Part shown: piece after piece, positions 1-11,151 of the stretch | How positions within the stretch are numbered: the first letter of the stretch is position 1 | Layout: the number at the start of each line of letters is the position of its first letter | NCBI GenBank assembly: GCA_030248135.1 | Contig: JASANC010002279.1 | Span: 33,789-97,788, forward strand | DNA length: 64,000 nucleotides | From: Theristus sp. LFF4_11 | Lineage: Eukaryota; Nematoda; Chromadorea; Monhysterida; Xyalidae | Reading direction: 5' to 3' | Notes under the pieces: generated by a model | Database searches by the model: none | What the model was told of the DNA's origin: nothing | The model's input: the letters and a program-made list of their open reading frames with translations, nothing else | Made by a program: the position numbers and the translations under genes

Positions 1-19
1 GTTGAACTGTTTCGCTAAC

Positions 20-1572
20 GTCTGCAGAAATCGACGAAATCGTGGCAACAGTCATTCAGCAGCAAACAGTCTGCGTCACAGTAGCAACGGTCGCTGGCAG
101 GCGGCAGAAAGCTGCGGCCCAGGACGATCGGTGGTGATGCGATCGAATAGACGAGACGGCGGCGACGACGGCTAGGTGCGTCCGCGGGCTCGTTTAGAAC
201 TCGGTACCTTTGTGAAATATGCGGTGGTTTTTCATTTTCTTGTCACACAACCGTTAATCGAGATACCACTTCAATTTGAACTGCGCTAAGAAGACGGGGA
301 TACTAAAACTACTAAAATGCACGTGGAGTTATATATAACAGTGTCACTGTAAAAATCTTTGTCGCCGTTTTCGTCGCCCGTTTTCTCAGTTTTTTAAATA
401 AAAATTCAAACCTAAAATTCTGTACCTCATCACCAAATCCGACGTCTTTTTGCCAACTTCCTCGTTGCTTCGACGAGCGTCAAGCCCGAAATAGAATTTG
501 TACTTTTCGCTCTTACTGCTGCTGTTGCCATCAGTTTCGTTGTTGTTCTCAGTCAATGCAACCTCAATAGTCTCTTCTACTATGGTTTCCTGGTGCTGGT
601 GGTCAGGTGCTGTTTCTCGAAAGTCTCCAATATCACCACTTCCTTCTTCGTTTCCGATGTTATTGTCATCGTTATTGTTGTCGTATTTTAAAGGCGTTCC
701 ATCATAATTCGCCATCGATTGGCCATCAATAAAGTTGCGATCGAGAATGCGCCTCCCAATCACTCTGCCGTCACTCAGCACGTCAACCACAATGTACGAC
801 TCCTGCGTGTGACGCGCCTCTTGAAAGTTTCGCTCTTGTTCTGTCGACCAATGTTGGCCGAATTCGCTGTCGGTGGCACCGGAGGACTCCAGTTCCTCAG
901 CACTGTCGTCTTGTTGTTCCTCTGGAAAATTGTGATACTTGGTTGGAGATCATAAATCACGATGGTTTCCAAAAAATCACAATGATCGAAAACTGTAAAT
1001 CACCAAATTGCCCTGGTCGGTCGATAAGAGAGGTGACATGACGTTGACAGTTTTACGGTATTTGACGATTTCAGTTTAAAAAGACTGTGATTGTAATAAT
1101 TGTTGACATCACTGAGAAAAGTGAGCCAACACAATCTTGCTGAAACAATGTTGCCAAAGGAAAAAACGATGACGATTTTGTTGACTTGTTTTTTGGGTTG
1201 TTCACATGTTTCTCAGTGTGTCAAGTATGATGCAGATGCACCGAAAAAATGAGGTTCAGCAGCGTTTCCTTAATGTGCTGCATATTGATTCAAATCAAGA
1301 CCATACTCATAGATTCATAGAAGTTTATGGTCACTGACAGAAAGTGCACCTTGGTTTTGTTCAGACGACTTCAGCTGCGGACGGCCATCGCCACTGCCAC
1401 CGACGACACTCTCGCCCTCCTCTCTCGCATAGCAGTGAATGTCGCGCGTTGGACAACACAGCTGGCTGCGTCGGCAGCTGAACTGATTGCCAGTCACAGC
1501 CAGTACGCCGTCGACTGACAGGCTTGTTAGAATGAACAGTACTGCTACCACGAAACAACATGACCGTAACAT
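20..1572 (-). CDS. secreted somatomedin-B-like protein, 5' part (runs off left edge)
   Basis: Minus-strand exons 1572-1350, 921-426 and 171-20 join in phase, and the last ends at a GT donor so the gene continues left of the window. The ATG at 1572 starts a signal peptide (MLRSCCFVVAVLFILTSLS) followed by CRRSQLCCPTRDIHC. Exon 3 encodes RCYCDADC, NDCC and DFVDFC. Together these resemble the cysteine pattern of somatomedin-B domains, most like SBSPON (somatomedin B plus thrombospondin), a family of extracellular matrix proteins. The two halves of the domain are separated by about 190 residues of acidic, Asn/Asp/Glu-rich sequence in exon 2, which is unusual. Any thrombospondin or AMOP domain would lie outside the window. 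The family call rests on the Cys spacing; the exon joins are inferred. Confidence 0.6.
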
Positions 1573-3826
1573 GATATCGCGCGACTTTTCCTGAAATGTG
1601 TATGTTTGCAAAACTATGAACGCTCGTTTTTTTTGAAATCAACCACCAGTCAGAGATACACAGCAGCCACGCGACCAAGACGATTTGTTTCGGTTTTTTC
1701 TCGTCTACGGTCTTTTCGTTTTTTTGCTGTTCAGTCAGTTTCGAAGCGGGTTCGTCAGGTGCGTCCGGAGACTGCAAGGGACCTATGATGCGCGTGCTTT
1801 TTTCTGTTTTTTTTGTTTTGAAATTTGGTTCGGTAGCCGCAGAAAAACAAACGGCGACGCTAAACGGCCATTATTCATATTTTTTTCCCGTCAGTGTGGA
1901 TTTTTCAAGACAAAAAAATTGACGGCACTTTGAGAAACGTGTGGTGGTCAACAATGTGTGTTATGAAGGAAACACATGCTGTCTCTCGCTCTCTCTGGTT
2001 TCACACAGCGCAACGAATGAAGGAAGCCACATTTGAAATGATAAAGCCACACACACAAAGTTCCAGCATGACGCCACGGAAATGACAGGTAGTCAATTTT
2101 CGTCGTTGTTCAGTCTGGCTAGAAACTTTTCCTTTTAGAACAAGGAATAAGATATTTTTTGCAAAATGCAACATTCACAAAATGCACCTTCCGATGAGAA
2201 TTGCAAGGAAGTAAACATTTGTCTCAAAGGAGGGCTCTCAAAGAAGCTACCTGTTTTTTCGTTTCTTTTGACAAGCTATATATTGTGTGTCGCTTGGGAT
2301 CACTCATTCATCAGTGGCTTGCAAATATGCAAAAGTGTTATAAACGATTTTTAAAAACCGTTTTTGACGTTACACTAACACACACACACACACACATACA
2401 CACACGTGTTTTAGCTTTATCTTTTCCCGTTTTTAAAACTTGTGTGTTTTTGCTTCTCACGACTGATCTGTTTATCTCTCCTGGGGCTGTCATATCAAAT
2501 GACATAACTAAGTGCTCAAAACACAGATCATACCATAACGGCCTTCGGTTGAAATTTTGGCATTTTTCGACATCTTCATTATTATGGTTTAAGAGAGCTC
2601 CATTTTTTCCCGCAGTGCGTCGCCATGTGGCATCAAAACTACTGGTAATCTTGTAATTTACTTGTCGTTGTAACACGAATGCGAATATCCGCTGTTTACA
2701 AATAGTTGCTTCGGTAAATTTCAATTTTTATAATTTGGGTACAGTAACTACATTTGTACAACAAGAGCACTCGAAACCACGTGTGTTGCAAAACGCCGGC
2801 GCATTTTAACCGTTCTGGTCAAGGTTGTCAATAAATTAGTCACATCGGAACTATTCGCAACATTTCTGAACACTCCTTTCTCTCGGACGCACCAAGGCAT
2901 GAAAATGATCATTTTTGAAATAAAAAATTTGGTGGTTTTTACAGTTTGTAATAGCCTTGACAACCTGTTTAGATCAGAGAACAGTCATATAAGACGGTGA
3001 TAAAAAAGACGCATTCATTCTTCAAATTCAACTGTAGATGTCGCCAAAACGTCTGACTGCAAAATGTTACAGCTTTGTGTGTCGGGATGAAAATTAAATG
3101 TGACACTGGAGTATAACGTTTTGAGATGCAGAAAATTAGTCAGAAAGGAGTTTTGTTTGCACATGAAGCTTCATTCATACAACGTGTATGGCGCACCTCT
3201 GAACCACCCACCAGGTAATAAAGTTATTTTTAAAGCTGTCACATATTGCATAATCGCAGTTGCATGTGTTCTGAAAAAATGAATGCAAAATAAATTGACA
3301 GCAAGGTCGCAAAAATTGAACGTTTTTTAATCAAATTATAGTGTCCGTGCAGACATAGTGGCATTCTTGGTGAAACAAACAAGGTCAACCGATATATTTG
3401 ATTTACGGTCCCGGTAATATGAGCGTGACTTTTTATGAAAACCAGAAAAACTGCGTCTGCTTGTCAGAATGCAACAAGTCTCACACACATTTTGCCCATC
3501 AAAAGATACATATTACAATGTTAATTATGTTTCTGTCAGTGTTTTAGTTGACGAAAAGTTGGTCGTTACACAGTTTTTAAAACAAACAGAAAGTGCTCGT
3601 TTTGAAGTCAATTCATTTCAAAGTCACATCATTTCAGTTTCAATTTGTCTAAGCGTTTTGTTCAGCCTGCCAAAAAAAAGTTGACACAGCGTCTAACCAC
3701 AGACAAGCTGGTGCAGATGTTGTTGGATAAGTGATAGGAGAATGATGCCGCACCTACATATTTCGAAACTTCAAAATTTTATTTTCACAATGCCTATCGA
3801 GTTCATCATGTGATGTACGTGGGTGG
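1573..3826. other. upstream/intergenic region with no recognised gene
   Basis: This is the 5' flank of the somatomedin-B-like gene. It is AT-rich with no exon having splice sites and conserved sequence. The only clear structure is a short (CA)n microsatellite near 2377-2406. The short open frames here look like chance. Confidence 0.5.
2377..2406. repeat. (CA)n microsatellite
   Basis: Near-perfect run of CA dinucleotides with one T interruption. Confidence 0.85.
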
Positions 3827-3930
3827 CGGAGAACTGAGGGAAGGAGGACTGAGGCCCGGAGGACTGGTCACAGCTCACACGCACGGGCGGAGAACTGAGG
3901 GAAGGAGGACTGAGGCCCCGGAGAACTGAT
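3827..3930 (+). repeat. left copy of GGAGAACTGAGGGAAGG inverted repeat
   Basis: Several tandem GGAGAACTGAGGGAAGGAGG/ACTGAG units. The reverse complement of the same units lies at 5446-5550, so the two clusters bracket a 1.7-kb segment as subterminal inverted repeats. Confidence 0.7.
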
Positions 3931-4246
3931 CACCAAATGCGTTTTTGCTTTGTTCCCTGTCCCTATACCTGTTTATTATTAATAATAAATAAATCCTTTT
4001 ATTTTTAATTATTTTTTCATTATGTTCATTTTCAGATTTTTTTTTCCTTGATCCTTCCCTCCCTATCCTTCCCTACTTCCGTCGTTTTTCGCTTCCTTTA
4101 TGAGCGGTTTTTTCTATTTCTTCCGTCAGTTTTCAATTTTTTGGTTTGTTTTGTCAAAATAGCCACAGAAATCGAACTGGTCTTCTCCAAAGCCCAACTC
4201 CAAAATGAAGTAAAGTCATCATCATTTCGACGAATTGGTCAGGTCC

Positions 4247-4432
4247 CCCAGATCACGATTTCCTCGGCCGATTTCGACGATCGACGGCTCAATCAACTCA
4301 GCAGGGCATCCGGAACACGGTGATGTGTCGTTTATGGTTAGTTTTTGTTTCATTCAACAATGGTTCGTGTGCAATAAAAAATTTATGAAAAAACACACAA
4401 CACCAATTTATGGTGGTGTGTGATTTTTTCGA
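4247..4432 (+). repeat. direct repeat, copy 1
   Basis: About 185 bp from CCCAGATCACGATTTCCTCG to TTTTTTCGA. It is repeated with scattered mismatches at 4614-4801. Confidence 0.75.
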
Positions 4433-4439
4433 CTTTCAG

Positions 4440-5039
4440 AAAACCGCCGAAACAAACCACAAACGACACGTCATCGTGTTCCTGATGCTCTGCTGAGTTG
4501 ATTGAGCCATCGATCGTCGAAATCGGTCGAGCACAGCGCCGGCAGAGTCTCGTGACAGGTCAGCGCACAAGACACATGACGTAAAACGCACGTATTGCCA
4601 ACACATAACGTCGCCCAGATCACGATTTCCTCGGCCGATTTCGACGATCGACGGCTCAATCAACTCAGCGGAGCATCCGGAACACGATGATGTGTCGTTT
4701 GTGGTATGTTTTTGTTTCACTGAACATTGGTTGGTGTGCAATAAAAATTTTGTGAAAAAAACACAAAACACCAATTTATTGTGATTTGTGAGTTTTTTCG
4801 ATCGATCTTTTGTTGATTTGTGAGCCGTCGATCGTCGAAATCGGCCGAGGAAATCGTGATCTCGGCGACGTTATGTGTTGGCAATACGTGCGTTTTACGT
4901 CATGTGTCTTGTGCGCCAACCTGTCACGGGACTCTGCCGGCGCTGTGCTCGACCGATTTCGACGATCGATAGCTCAATCAACTCAGCAAAGCATCGGGAA
5001 CACGGTGATATGTTGTTTGTGGTTTGTTTCGGCGGTTTT
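4440..5039. repeat. foldback element: two 219-bp inverted arms
   Basis: Arms 4440-4658 and 4821-5039 are near-perfect reverse complements of equal length with about 160 bp between them. The left arm overlaps direct-repeat copy 2 (4614-4801), so inverted and direct duplications are combined. A transcript could form a long hairpin. I see no coding sequence; it is probably a nonautonomous element. Confidence 0.85.
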
Positions 5040-5445
5040 GGCAACCAGCACTGGGTCTGTTCCAAAGGCACTTCACAAGCCTTTACAAAACTTTATGATT
5101 TCGATATGTTTTGAAATTTACAAAAGCCTTAAAACGCTTTATTTGCCGATATTGTGACACATATTTTTTTGAAAACTGCTAATTATTTGTGAAAGTTTTG
5201 AATACTTACATGGAAAACTTGATTGTTTATGTCTGAAACGTTCATGTCTACTCTTTCGAATAAAAACATGCTGTATTCAATGTCATATAAACAAATCTGC
5301 AATTGTGAGCAATAGATCATTTTTTCCATATTAAAAAGTTAAAATTTTATTGAAAACAGCTTAGATACCACGTAAAAGTCTAAATAAACCAAAGCTGAAC
5401 AACGGTGATGAAGAAAAACACACAGGTAATAAGAAAAACATGTGG

Positions 5446-5550
5446 GACTCAGTCCTCCGCTGAGGGCGCATGCGTGGGACTCAGTTTTCCGCGTGACCAG
5501 TTCTCCTTCCCTCAGTTCTCCGTGCTCAGTTCTCCTTCCCTCAGTTCTCC
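5446..5550 (-). repeat. right copy of GGAGAACTGAGGGAAGG inverted repeat
   Basis: Reverse complement of the tandem units at 3827-3930. Confidence 0.7.
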
Positions 5551-5766
5551 TACAGCCGATGTACGTTAAGCAGTGCATGAACAAGTAGTGCTACAGTGTA
5601 ATTGTAGCTCAAGTTGGAGCACACGCCAAAACTCCCACAGCAACTAAAATCAGCTTTCAACTTTCTTTCAATTCAGGTTTGGGTACAGCATTTTTTGCGC
5701 GACGTGCGTGGTCGACCGATCCTGCACCATCAACCAACGATCGATTCAAAGATCATAAGAACCACG

Positions 5767-7881
5767 ATGGCCCTCTTTATAATCACAATCGTCTATTTCA
5801 TTTTGATGCTCGAGCAAATCAGAACTGACCACCTCAGCGAAGACCCTCTAATTAGCGGTGCAGCCGACATCATCAGGAACAAGCGAAACGCACGCGCCAC
5901 TCGATGGTACGCCGAGAATCTGCTGCTTCGGGAGCTGCCACCAAACGCCGAAATGAAACAACTGTTGCTTTCGCAGCATAATCAATTTCGTATGATGGTA
6001 TGTACACGAATAGTCGGTAACACGTTAAGTGGTACCGTACTCCGGCTTCGACACGATCTTGCTGCAACGTTTGCGATCGTGTCAAGGGTTATGGAAAAGG
6101 CAATGGCAAATGAGCAAATGGTCGTAACGTGGTCGTTGCAATGATTCATTAAGAACAGGGCCGTCTGCAGTGAGATCGTGTCAAGACATGCTACAGTACA
6201 TACCGTATTCTGTTGTCCCAGTTTTGGCAACTGAAACTAGAATTCTGAGAATATCCATCATGTTTTCCTATGGGGTTTCGGAAAACTCAACCCAATCGCC
6301 TTGTGTTCATGTGTTCAAATATTGCACAACACTTCCGATATGAAACATGCGATTAGGTTCGGTTACAATTCGTTTTTGTAAGCATTGTAAGCAGTGTGTT
6401 CCACTCCAATAATTTCATTTTGAAAGATGTTGAAAAACTGCCAACATGTGTGATTTTTTTCCCAACGGGTGATAATTACTTGTGAAACACACTTTCAATT
6501 TTCTCTCTTGACCACTGGTTTTTCTTCGTGCAAGTTGTCAAGCTGTTGAAGCTGTTACATTCATAATTTATTTTAGACGTATGATTGTGATCATTGGCCC
6601 AATTTTAAACAATTTCATAATTCTGTTACCCCGAGATGTTTACAATTAACGGAGCGTGTTTGTCATAGATTGTCACGAATTAGATCCTATCATTTGAATA
6701 GTCGCCAACTCTTACACGTGTGCTCGAATAGGCGTTTTTGTGCGTCTGCTGTTTGCTGAGAAAAACAGTCAAAAAAATTTGCGCACAATGGGTGCAGCAA
6801 ATGTACCGTGCTCAATTACTCACAACATAGTTTCTCAATGAAAATGAATTGAGCAAACAAGTGCACCCTGTTGATGAGAATGAAACCCGTTACAACGGCA
6901 AGGTTTTTGTCACCGAATTTTCATTCACAAAATGCTGGCAAAAAGTTGATGAATGCTGGAAATTGGTTGAAACCGGTTTGCCAGAACGTGTAAAATAATA
7001 GCTCGGCGGTTGAATTCAAACAGAATTCCTTCACGGTCCGAAATGCCAAGCAAACTTGACAGATCAGAGCAATCACTGACTGATCACAAATCAATCCGGA
7101 TTATGTAGGTACCGGCGCGCGACATGCGCTACATGTTCTGGACGGAGGACCTCGCACGCTCCGCGCAGAGACACGCGAATCGCTGCGACTTTCGTCACAG
7201 CACCGACCGCGTGCGCACGGGCGAGAACATCTGGGCCGCACCGTACTCCGACTACCGTCAGGCGGTGCACATGTGGTACGCGGAGGTGAACGATCCAAAG
7301 TGCAGCTGTCCACATTCGTACACGAAATGCTGCGGACACTACACTCAGGTTAGAACTAGAGGAGCATAGTGTGAACTGGATTCTTTACGTTTGGTGCCAC
7401 TCGTCGGGCTTCAGTCATTCTGGAACTGACAACCTTCAACGATTTCAATGTTCGCCGTTCCGTGGCACTCGTTCTCAAAAAATGGTTGCGGCAAATAATG
7501 GCACGGGTTGCCGACGGCAATGAACAGCAAGAACAACAAAGTGAAAATGATAACGTGATCGACTTCGTAACCGACCGACCTTCAGAATACACAAACCGTT
7601 TTCCCTGTGCCATTCTCTGAAACAACTCTCAGGTGGTCTGGTCAAAGTCGTACCGAATGGGCTGTGGCGCAGCGCAGTGCCGCGACATTTGGGGCGTGCG
7701 AGGTCGCGGCCACCGCTTCGTGCTCGTCTGCCACTACAATCCCTCGGGCAACACGGTGATCGTGTCGCCGAACGGAATGCACGCGTTACCAGCGTTCAAG
7801 TTCCAGGACGCACAGAACGGCGCGTGCTCCGCGTGCCCGGAAGGACTGCAGAATTGTTACGGTGGAAAGTTGTGCTGGTAA
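5767..7881 (+). CDS. CAP/SCP (CRISP-like) secreted protein, 239 aa
   Basis: Exons 5767-5997, 7109-7348 and 7633-7881 all join in phase 0 with GT-AG introns. The ATG at 5767 has a hydrophobic N-terminus (MALFIITIVYFILML) typical of a signal peptide or anchor. The CAP domain starts at LLLSQHNQFR. It has the cleft residues His (HANRC, about residue 99) and Glu (GENIW, about residue 116), the CRISP-1 signature GHYTQVVW that spans the second intron, and the CRISP-2 signature FVLVCHYNPSGN. The C-terminus has a short cysteine cluster (CSACPEG, CYGGKLCW). CAP proteins are extracellular and may bind sterols or lipids; a specific role cannot be read from sequence. The upstream in-frame TTG at 5614 is probably not the start because a likely 5'UTR acceptor lies between. 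Confidence 0.92.
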
Positions 7882-8345
7882 AAGTCAGTGTCGGAAAACA
7901 GTGCACTCAGTTACAAACGCCACAGCAATGTCACAAACACACATGCACTTTATGTGATGACACGAGCCCTGCTGCAATATCGCATGTGTGCGTGGGTTGC
8001 TCGTGACTGTGCAACATTTCTGCGTTGTGTAACAGAGTGCGCTGTTTTCAGACTTCTGATTTCACTGAAAAAATGGGGTCGCTTTATGGTGAATTAAATT
8101 GAGTGAATCGATTGCATGCCATTTAGTACAAGCTCCATACCCAGGGACACCATTTGCACCATTTTTATCGATCAAACCAAGCATGGTTTTAATTTTACAC
8201 TGTCAATTTTAATCAGCCCTTTCCCAACCGCGGTTCACTTTAACATTTTATTTTTTCAAAATATTGTCGATTCGCAGGACTATGGTGCTAGCTATTTTCA
8301 TGAGTATCGCGCTTACGTTTTGTTTGTTGAATGTGTTTGCAATTG

Positions 8346-8360
8346 TTTATTACGAATAAA
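8346..8360. terminator. back-to-back polyadenylation signals
   Basis: TTTATT at 8346-8351 reads as AATAAA on the minus strand. AATAAA at 8355-8360 is on the plus strand. They fit 3' ends of the CAP gene (+) and the small gene at 8578-9253 (-), which are convergent. Confidence 0.5.
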
Positions 8361-8577
8361 CTGGAATGGAATAAAATGAGTAGACAATGCTTTTGACAAA
8401 AAATGCAACCAAATGTTTACAGTCAATGTGTGGAGTGAGTGGAGTGGCGAACGAAACAAAAGCAATGCATTGAACCCGAGATTCAGATCACAAGCCAAAA
8501 TAATCAATCAGCATTCAGCACCAGAAAAAACCAAACAAAACAATGTACTCGAAAATACCGGCGCTTTCGAGAATGAG

Positions 8578-9253
8578 TCATTGATTCGGCGACGACGAAA
8601 CGTCAGACGAAAACGACTTGATCTGAAAATTTGAGTTTGTGAGAGTTGGAAAAAAATAGAGTTTTGTATTTTGCCAAAGGGAAACCACGAAACTTCAGCT
8701 GATGGGAAACTGGGCAACAAGCAAACGCACGTCAGGATCGCTGGCATTGCCGTCAGCGTTGCTTGTCGTTTGTTTCTGCTGTTCGTTTTGCGTGATCGTG
8801 ATTGCATGCAGTTCTTCGGTGACCTTGCAAATTGCAATTTACAAAAAAAAATTAAAATGCATTCCGAGAACAACAAAAAAGATTGTGATAAGAAAAAACA
8901 AAAAAACGTGATAAGTGACTGTTATAACATAATAACAGACATTTTCGACGACGGACGACGACGGCACCGGCGGCGATTGACGAGTTTCGAATTTCGTCAG
9001 TCGAACTGAGCGACTCGTGCGAGCGCTGCTGGTCTGAAACAATGTCAACAAACTTTCAAGGAAATTTCTTCAACTTGAAAGACAAAAACAAAAAAAACGT
9101 CGAAACACAACACCAAACGACCTGTCGATCAACGTATTCAGGCATGTAGCCGCGTCGTATCAACGTGAATCGCTCGTTCAGCGACATCGGACGGCGACGA
9201 CGCGTACCGCCGCTCTTCTGGTGAACATCTGCTTCGATTTCTGGTGCGGGCAT
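8578..9253 (-). CDS. possible small basic protein with CHTOP/UIF-like SLNERF motif, 89 aa
   Basis: Minus-strand exons 9253-9122, 9033-8941 and 8622-8578 join in phase 0. Acceptors are good (TGTTTCAG, ATTTTCAG), but the donors GTCGTT and GTCTGT are weak. The ATG at 9253 opens a basic N-terminus (GGTRRRRP) followed by MSLNERFT. The mRNA-export adaptors CHTOP (MSLNERFTNML) and FYTTD1/UIF (TLNERFGIL) carry similar motifs, as I recall them, in regions linked to UAP56/DDX39B binding. The rest is Ser/Arg-rich without a known fold. A minus-strand AATAAA 230 bp downstream supports a gene here. Exons 2 and 3 are the least certain, and the family call rests on one short motif. Confidence 0.35.
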
Positions 9254-9680
9254 CACAATAACGGATTCGTAAACGTGAACTTCGGTGTGAAGTAGTCGGA
9301 CGGAAGACAATATCACAGCACAATTTGTATTTTTGAATTTTGCTGCCAAGAAGGTAAAAATCAATAAATTAACAATGAATTAATAAGCAATAAATGAACA
9401 ATAACTTTTCAATTAAATTTGATTTCGGTTGTGGATTTCCGTCCGATGTTCAAATTGTCACCTTTTTTACCCATTTTCATTGGTTTTACCCATTCAGGGA
9501 TTCGATTTTAGATTCAAAAATACAATGCTTTTGATTTTTAGAACTACAGTGGGCGCGGCGCGGCAAGCACTTGCAACCGAGCTTTGCAATTGCAACCAAC
9601 CAGGTTTTGGGCCAATTTCAAAAATGCCTTACCCGCTGTTTTGCTTCGAATGTTTCACGTTCACAACGACGCATTGTGGT

Positions 9681-10431
9681 TAGGGTTGGCATGGTAAAAA
9701 TACCGTTTTTTACCGGTAAAAAACGCGTATTTATACACGTTTTTTTACCAAGGCAAAAATTGGTGCCTTGAAAAAAAAACGGGAAAAAGACCGCTTCCGT
9801 ATTTTTCCGTTTTTTTCGTATTTTTCCGGTTTTTTTAATTTTGGACTGTTAGTTTTTGTAACATTTTTCACTCGTTTCGCAACTTCACTCGTGACTTGTG
9901 CTAGTTGTGAAATTGACACTGATGTTTTGAAAGAACTGTTAAGCGAGGTGCCAGAATCGGCTGGAGCTGCCGAGCTGAGCTGAAAATGCCAAAAATTCCA
10001 AATGTCACTCAAAATTGTCTTTCTTACACGATTACTGATTTGTTTTCTTTTTGATCTGAACTGACTGAACTGATTCGGTTTAATTGCGTTATTGCAACAA
10101 ATTGTGTTCCTCTGTTGTGATCAAAGACTGTCCGGTGAAAATGCTGAAATTTTTTTTGTGTAATTGGTGGAATATAAACGATTGAGCAAAAGATAATGTT
10201 CGATCTAACCTTTTGGGTTTTGAAGCCCAAACAAAATTTATTTTATTTGTTGGTGCACAATATTTTGAACAAAGCATTCTGAAAGCTGTTTTCACAAATC
10301 TTGGTTCAAGTTTACAGTCGGCTGCGAAAAATATGTGTTTTTTACAACTTTTGGCTTTCGTTTTTTTTCTGGTAAAAATACGGGTTTTTTTTACTACGAT
10401 TTGAAAAAAAAACGGTATTTTGCCAACCCTA
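9681..10431. mobile_element. hAT-type nonautonomous element (MITE), 751 bp
   Basis: Terminal inverted repeats TAGGGTTGGCA...TGCCAACCCTA continue into AAAATACCG/CGGTATTTT. The element is flanked by a perfect 8-bp target duplication ATTGTGGT (9673-9680 and 10432-10439). An 8-bp duplication with TAGGG termini is typical of hAT elements. No transposase frame is seen. Confidence 0.92.
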
Positions 10432-10543
10432 ATTGTGGTCACGTGTGTGGTCACCCAAAAAACCAACAGCGGTCAACCAACAGATTTTCTAAAGAATGCT
10501 GAAATACAAACTTTTTATTACCAAACTGCAGCATCATTAAGCA

Positions 10544-10809
10544 TACCGTAAAGTCTTGCATATAAGGTCTCCTTATATAAATTTGAAAATCAAAAATTTC
10601 TGAAAAAAGTGGAATTTTGTGTGACAACCTTATAAGTGGGAGGAGGCCTTATAAAGCGAAGATTAGGAATTCCGGGCCTTATAAACGGGTTGGGATTTTG
10701 ACCCATTCAAAATTTTGAATTTTTGGGTTTCCCGCCGTGTGACACTCCGCCCACTTTTGGGTGGGGGTCTTATAAGTGGGAGGAACCTTATATGCAAGAC
10801 TTTACGGTA
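10544..10809. mobile_element. short TIR element (MITE) with TACCGTAAAG ends, 266 bp
   Basis: Inverted ends TACCGTAAAGTCTTGCATAT / ATATGCAAGACTTTACGGTA, at least 25 bp long, with internal CCTTATAAGTGGGAGG repeats. The outer TA could be a TA target duplication as in Tc1/mariner-derived MITEs; the superfamily is uncertain. Confidence 0.8.
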
Positions 10810-11151
10810 TTTGGTCTTGGTGACGCTCATCTACAAATTTGTGGTACAATTTTTTGCATGTTTCCACATAGCTTGGCGTCACTAAATACTGCTTTATGAA
10901 TGCTCTTTTCCTTGCTTGTCTTGTTGTGATGCGATGCGATGCCAATGACATTTTTGTTTCAGAGAACGAAATATAAAGCGGATTGATTGAGAGAGTGTCA
11001 GACTGATAAAACACAACAAACAACATTGAAAAAAGGACGAAGGAGGTGTTGGTGTGAACAGTGGACGTGGTTATAGTGAGTCAGTGGACAGTGACTAGAT
11101 AGAGTGGACACGACAGTTTCGTTATCAGTCTCGCAAGGTGTCGAACATTTG

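Noticed and set aside
5614..5766. N-terminal extension of the CAP protein
   Set aside because: Begins at TTG and crosses a likely 5'UTR acceptor; the ATG at 5767 gives a signal peptide.
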